Below, one piece after another: positions 7,682 through 9,979 of a stretch of DNA of 9,979 nucleotides. This DNA comes from JANLQX01 sp043775075. Its GTDB lineage: Bacteria > Actinomycetota > Acidimicrobiia > Acidimicrobiales > JANYDT01. The stretch lies in assembly GCA_043775075.1 (NCBI GenBank), contig JAYVSS010000231.1:1-9979 (forward strand), written 5' to 3'. Under the pieces are notes generated by a model that made no database searches, was not told where the DNA came from, and saw nothing but the letters and a program-made list of their open reading frames with translations. The position numbers and the translations under genes were made by a program. Each line of letters opens with the position of its first letter. The first letter of the stretch is position 1.

Positions 7682-8886
7682 CCGTTCGCCCTGATGCGTT
7701 GACGGTCGTAGAGAACCTCCGTTGAGACGACTACCGGAATATCTCCGCTGCCGGTTCGGACCGCCCATGTGCCGTTGTGGAGCCATGTGTCCGTGACGCC
7801 CTCGTTGCAGTGGACCTTTGCCACGGCGATCATCGCGCCAATGGTAAAACCATACGTAGCCATACTGTTCTTGCCGACCACGGCGTGGTTCCGGATGAGC
7901 TCATCGCGTTCGCCGAAGCGTGTGAGTGAGTCTTTGGCGCGGACGTAGACAAGGCGGGTGGTGGTCGGCCCTGCTGCGCGTTGGGCGAGCAGCGCATCTC
8001 GACCACAGAAACCGCCCGGCTTGTCCCAGGCAATGGTGAAACCGATGCCGGCTTCGAGCGGAGTCACCGATTCGTCGAGGTTGTAGTCGTAGTCGAGACA
8101 TCCCTTTTCGGTGCCGCAGGAATAGATGGCATCGAAACCGCACAGCCGTCCACCGGCATCGACAACAACTTCGGAAAGTTGCTCGTAGATGGCCGGGGCG
8201 TACTCGGCCCCGACGTGAAGTTCCCATGTCATCTCGCCGGTAAAGCTCACTCGCATCGCCGTGACTGGCACGTCGCCGAAGGTGACTTCTTGACACGTCA
8301 TGTTCGGAAACGACTCGTTGCTCAAGGACTCGGCGATGAGAGGTTGGAGCACTTCGCGAGCCAGGGGTCCGGCAACGGCGAGCAACGACAAACCCGACGT
8401 GATGTCGATCATGAACGCGCTGGCGCCGAGTTCGTCGATTGCCGCTCGGACCATTTCCAGCGTGCGCTCCTGAATCGTGTCACCGACGACGAGTAGGTAC
8501 CGGTCGTAGTCCTGGCGTACGACGATGAGATCGTTCAGGGTCATGCCGTGCCTGTCACACCACTGCGTATAAATCGCCCGGCCCAAGGCGACATCCATCT
8601 CGCTCGTGGACAGCCAGTTCAAAACCTTGGTGGCGTCGGATCCGATCACCAGCACATGGCTCAACAGACTCACGTCGTAGAGACCCGCCGTCTCACGAGT
8701 GGCCCGGTGCTCTTGCTCGTGGGAGGCGTGACGAGCCGACGGACCGGCGCTGTCGAGATCGAACCACAGTGGGTGGGCCCAGCCTGACGAAAGACCGAAC
8801 TGGGCGCCCTGCGCCGCCATCCTGTCGTGAAATGGGCTCCGCCGATCGAGCGCGTTCGCTTGTTTCATTTTTTCGATGTGCAACAT
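7678..8886 (-). CDS. Stand-alone GcvT-family protein like the folate half of dimethylglycine/sarcosine dehydrogenase
   Basis: The 402-residue protein has the GcvT (aminomethyltransferase) fold, a tetrahydrofolate-dependent domain that takes one-carbon units from substrates such as glycine-derived or methylated amines. The opening SPFHDRMAAQGAQFG and WAHPLWF, followed by EHRATRETAGLYD (59-71), RVSFTGEMTWELHV (212-225), TPLEAGIGFTIAWDKPGGF (275-293) and a C-terminal YGFTIG, resemble the C-terminal half of DMGDH/SDH-type flavoproteins. LND at 118-120 places Asp119 where T-proteins have their conserved Asp. The FAD-binding N-terminal half of those enzymes is absent, and no such gene lies upstream within the window. 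It is not ordinary GcvT of the glycine cleavage system, since no gcvH or gcvP is nearby. DmdA-like or other THF-dependent demethylases are alternatives; the substrate is unknown. ATG 8886 has AGGGAA 10 nt upstream. Its TAA overlaps the purK stop tail to tail. Confidence 0.85.
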   Translation of the reverse strand: MLHIEKMKQANALDRRSPFHDRMAAQGAQFGLSSGWAHPLWFDLDSAGPSARHASHEQEHRATRETAGLYDVSLLSHVLVIGSDATKVLNWLSTSEMDVALGRAIYTQWCDRHGMTLNDLIVVRQDYDRYLLVVGDTIQERTLEMVRAAIDELGASAFMIDITSGLSLLAVAGPLAREVLQPLIAESLSNESFPNMTCQEVTFGDVPVTAMRVSFTGEMTWELHVGAEYAPAIYEQLSEVVVDAGGRLCGFDAIYSCGTEKGCLDYDYNLDESVTPLEAGIGFTIAWDKPGGFCGRDALLAQRAAGPTTTRLVYVRAKDSLTRFGERDELIRNHAVVGKNSMATYGFTIGAMIAVAKVHCNEGVTDTWLHNGTWAVRTGSGDIPVVVSTEVLYDRQRIRANG

Positions 8887-8952
8887 TTGAGCGACGTTCC
8901 CTGGGAAGAGTGTCCGATGCGGGTCCGTCGACCGCCAATCGGTAAGGAGTCA

Positions 8953-8982
8953 ATTTTAGGACAGCCTCGATGGATCCCTGAA
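8953..8982 (-). promoter_or_regulatory. Candidate promoter for the GcvT-like gene
   Basis: In the 119-bp gap between the two minus-strand genes, TAAAAT (8958 to 8953 on the minus strand) is a good -10 hexamer in otherwise GC-rich DNA. TTCAGG lies 18 nt upstream (8982 to 8977) as a weak -35 match (3 of 6). It would give a leader of roughly 60 nt to ATG 8886. The gene could equally be read through from trhO. Sequence match only. Confidence 0.3.
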
Positions 8983-8994
8983 CAGGTGATATGT

Positions 8995-9024
8995 GTGCGA
9001 AAGACCTATGAGGGAAGTTCGCAC
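8995..9024. repeat. Inverted repeat at the end of trhO
   Basis: GTGCGAA (8995-9001) and TTCGCAC (9018-9024) form a perfect 7-bp stem with a 16-nt loop spanning the trhO stop codon (9006-9008). On the minus strand it could form a hairpin at the end of the trhO message. There is no U-run after it, so I do not call it an intrinsic terminator. It may be a weak attenuator or 3'-end stabiliser, or chance. Confidence 0.35.
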
Positions 9025-9740
9025 GTTCCACGCGCCAGCCCGTGGGTGATACTCACCCGCTCATCGAACACGAAACATTCGCCCTGCCAGAGGCTCTGTT
9101 CCTGAGGAACCGTCTCAAGGTAGCGAAGAATGCCACCCTGCAGGTGAGCAACGTCTTCGATGCCCTCTGATCGCAGAAACGCCGTGGACTTTTCGCAACG
9201 AATACCGCCGGTGCAGAACATCGCAATCATCGGGTTCTCGCCGAACTCTTCACGGTGGGCGCGGAACCAATCAGGAAAGTCGCTGAACTTCGCGATGTCG
9301 GGGTTGATGGCGCGTTCGAATGTGCCCATAGCAACTTCGAAATCGTTGCGGGTATCGATCACGATGGTGCTCGGATCAGCGATGAGCTTGTTCCATGCCG
9401 ACGGATCCACATACCGGCCGGCCTCGCGACTCGGATCGATACCGGGCACACCGAGGGTCACGATCTCCTTCTTCAGGCGAACCTTCATTCGCTTGAATGG
9501 CATGTGGTGGGCGGGCGAATACTTCACGTCGAGTTCGCCGCAACCGGGAAGTGCCCGTACGTGTTCGACTACGGCGCCGATGCCCGCTTCGTCCCCGGCG
9601 ATGGTGCCATTCACCCCTTCTTCGGCGAGCAGGATCGTGCCTTTCACGCCGTGCTCAACACACAGGTCGTGCAGCGGACCTCGCAGTGCCCCCGGATCAC
9701 GAAGCGGCGCAAACTGATACAGCGCGGCAACAACGATCAC
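9006..9740 (-). CDS. trhO: Rhodanese-family tRNA U34 hydroxylase TrhO (YceA-like), short form
   Basis: TrhO carries out oxygen-dependent hydroxylation of uridine 34 in tRNA toward ho5U derivatives in E. coli; I transfer this function by family. The 244-residue protein has the N-terminal TrhO domain (VVAALYQFAPL, then GTILLAEEGVNGTIAG at 34-49) and PFKRMKVRLKKEIV (81-94). A rhodanese domain follows with VIDTRNDFE (127-135) and the active loop CTGGIRCEKS (176-185), including Cys176 and Cys182. The family ending FVFDERVS and HGLA is present, but the protein stops there at CELPS. Many homologues continue with a Cys-rich CHACR-type tail that is missing here. The start is GTG 9740, which gives the typical N-terminus. 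No Shine-Dalgarno site is visible, and a TAnnnT box 7 nt upstream suggests a leaderless transcript. It lies 119 bp upstream of the GcvT-like gene on the same strand. Confidence 0.9.
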   Translation of the reverse strand: MIVVAALYQFAPLRDPGALRGPLHDLCVEHGVKGTILLAEEGVNGTIAGDEAGIGAVVEHVRALPGCGELDVKYSPAHHMPFKRMKVRLKKEIVTLGVPGIDPSREAGRYVDPSAWNKLIADPSTIVIDTRNDFEVAMGTFERAINPDIAKFSDFPDWFRAHREEFGENPMIAMFCTGGIRCEKSTAFLRSEGIEDVAHLQGGILRYLETVPQEQSLWQGECFVFDERVSITHGLARGTCELPS

Positions 9741-9752
9741 GTGTCAAGGCTA
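9741..9752 (-). promoter_or_regulatory. Possible leaderless promoter (-10 box) of trhO
   Basis: Reading the minus strand, TAGCCT (9752 to 9747) fits the TAnnnT -10 consensus with its last T exactly 7 nt before the GTG start codon, so transcription could begin at the start codon. No ribosome binding site is visible. Leaderless genes with this geometry are common in actinobacteria. The match is short and could be chance. Confidence 0.35.
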
Positions 9753-9783
9753 CGCGAGTTGCCAGCAGGCGCCGAGGGTTCAG

Positions 9784-9801
9784 TGGTCAAGGAACTTTTG
9801 G
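9784..9801. repeat. Direct repeat, copy 1
   Basis: This 18-bp unit matches 9861-9878 at 16 of 18 positions (consensus TKGTCAAGGAACTTTTKG), with an identical 14-bp core at 9786-9799. The two copies are in the same orientation and 77 bp apart. It lies in the non-coding stretch upstream of trhO. The arrangement resembles repeated transposase-binding sites at an insertion-sequence end, but no transposase is visible. Confidence 0.6.
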
Positions 9802-9832
9802 GGAAGTGCGAAAGGGGTAAGGCCGCGCCAGG

Positions 9833-9979
9833 TCAGGTCAGCACGCTGGCCGAGCTTCCGTTGTCAAGGAACTTTTTGTGGTCTGGACCCGGTTCGGTCA
9901 GGCGGCTGCTTGGGTGGTGAGGCCGGGTGGGTGGTCGGCTTCGTAGCACGGTGCCGGTGGGTGAGGTGAAGGCGAGTTC
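9833..9979 (-). CDS. Fragment of an unidentified ORF entering from the right edge
   Basis: A minus-strand frame is open from the right edge to TGA at 9835-9833, giving 48 residues beginning ELAFTSPTGTVLRSRPP and then Pro/His/Arg-rich sequence. The first part vaguely recalls the tail of actinobacterial DUF222/HNH endonucleases (13E12 repeat family), where a TSPTGxxYxSxPP-like stretch is common. This is recognition by eye only. The last residues (HKKFLDN) are encoded by repeat copy 2, so the true stop could differ in a related copy. A short open frame in GC-rich DNA may also be chance. Confidence 0.25.
   Translation of the reverse strand, partial: ELAFTSPTGTVLRSRPPTRPHHPSSRLTEPGPDHKKFLDNGSSASVLT
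9861..9878. repeat. Direct repeat, copy 2
   Basis: This is the second copy of the 18-bp unit, with the 14-bp core GTCAAGGAACTTTT at 9863-9876. It lies within the minus-strand open fragment at the right edge. A shorter 7-bp match, GTCAAGG, also occurs at 9743-9749 beside the trhO start and is probably coincidental. Confidence 0.6.

Noticed and set aside
7981..8496. 171-codon + strand frame inside the GcvT-like gene
   Set aside because: It is antisense to a protein with clear family motifs and shows no recognisable domain.
8995..9024. Intrinsic terminator for trhO
   Set aside because: The stem is only 7 bp with a 16-nt loop and no T-run follows on the minus strand; it is kept only as an inverted repeat.
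8693..9031. 112-codon minus-strand frame that might be a frameshifted tail of trhO
   Set aside because: Its translation has no cysteine motif like the missing TrhO tail and it runs into the GcvT-like gene out of frame, so it does not explain the short C-terminus.
9255..9920. 221-codon + strand frame opposite trhO and into the repeat region
   Set aside because: It is mostly the antisense shadow of trhO; no motif and no ribosome site were seen.

Overview
The window is a GC-rich, gene-dense bacterial chromosome segment. It is dominated by a purine-biosynthesis operon on the + strand, followed by two minus-strand genes and a short repeat-bearing right edge. GC-rich codons, a GTG start, a possible leaderless gene and the general style of the proteins suggest an actinobacterium, possibly Acidimicrobiia. 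That placement is an inference; there is no rRNA or other marker here to settle it.

Positions 1-7681 (+) hold an unidentified C-terminal fragment (1-107), then purF, a fused purD-purM gene, purN, guaB, purE and purK. Four successive junctions (purF/purDM, purDM/purN, purN/guaB, guaB/purE) are 4-nt ATGA or GTGA overlaps, and purE and purK are 5 nt apart, so this is almost certainly one translationally coupled transcript whose promoter lies left of the window. The proteins cover step 1 (PurF), step 2 (PurD), step 3 (PurN), step 5 (PurM) and the two-enzyme step 6 (PurK, PurE) of IMP synthesis. GuaB then commits IMP to the guanine branch. PurL/Q/S, PurC, PurB and PurH are not in the window.

The most notable feature is that PurD and PurM are one continuous 767-residue protein, followed by an overlapping purN. 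This D-M-N order is the domain order of the eukaryotic trifunctional GART protein (yeast Ade5,7 is D-M). The window therefore looks like a bacterial counterpart in which the first two domains are fused and the third is only translationally coupled.

Positions 7678-9740 (-) hold a stand-alone GcvT-fold protein resembling the folate-binding half of dimethylglycine/sarcosine dehydrogenases, with no FAD half. Upstream of it is a TrhO-type rhodanese (tRNA U34 hydroxylase) that lacks the usual Cys-containing tail. The GcvT-like gene is convergent with purK and their stop codons overlap.

Positions 9741-9979 hold an imperfect 18-bp direct repeat 77 bp apart and a minus-strand ORF fragment running off the edge, possibly the tail of an HNH/DUF222-type protein or the end of an insertion element. 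No tRNA, rRNA, CRISPR array or convincing intrinsic terminator was seen.
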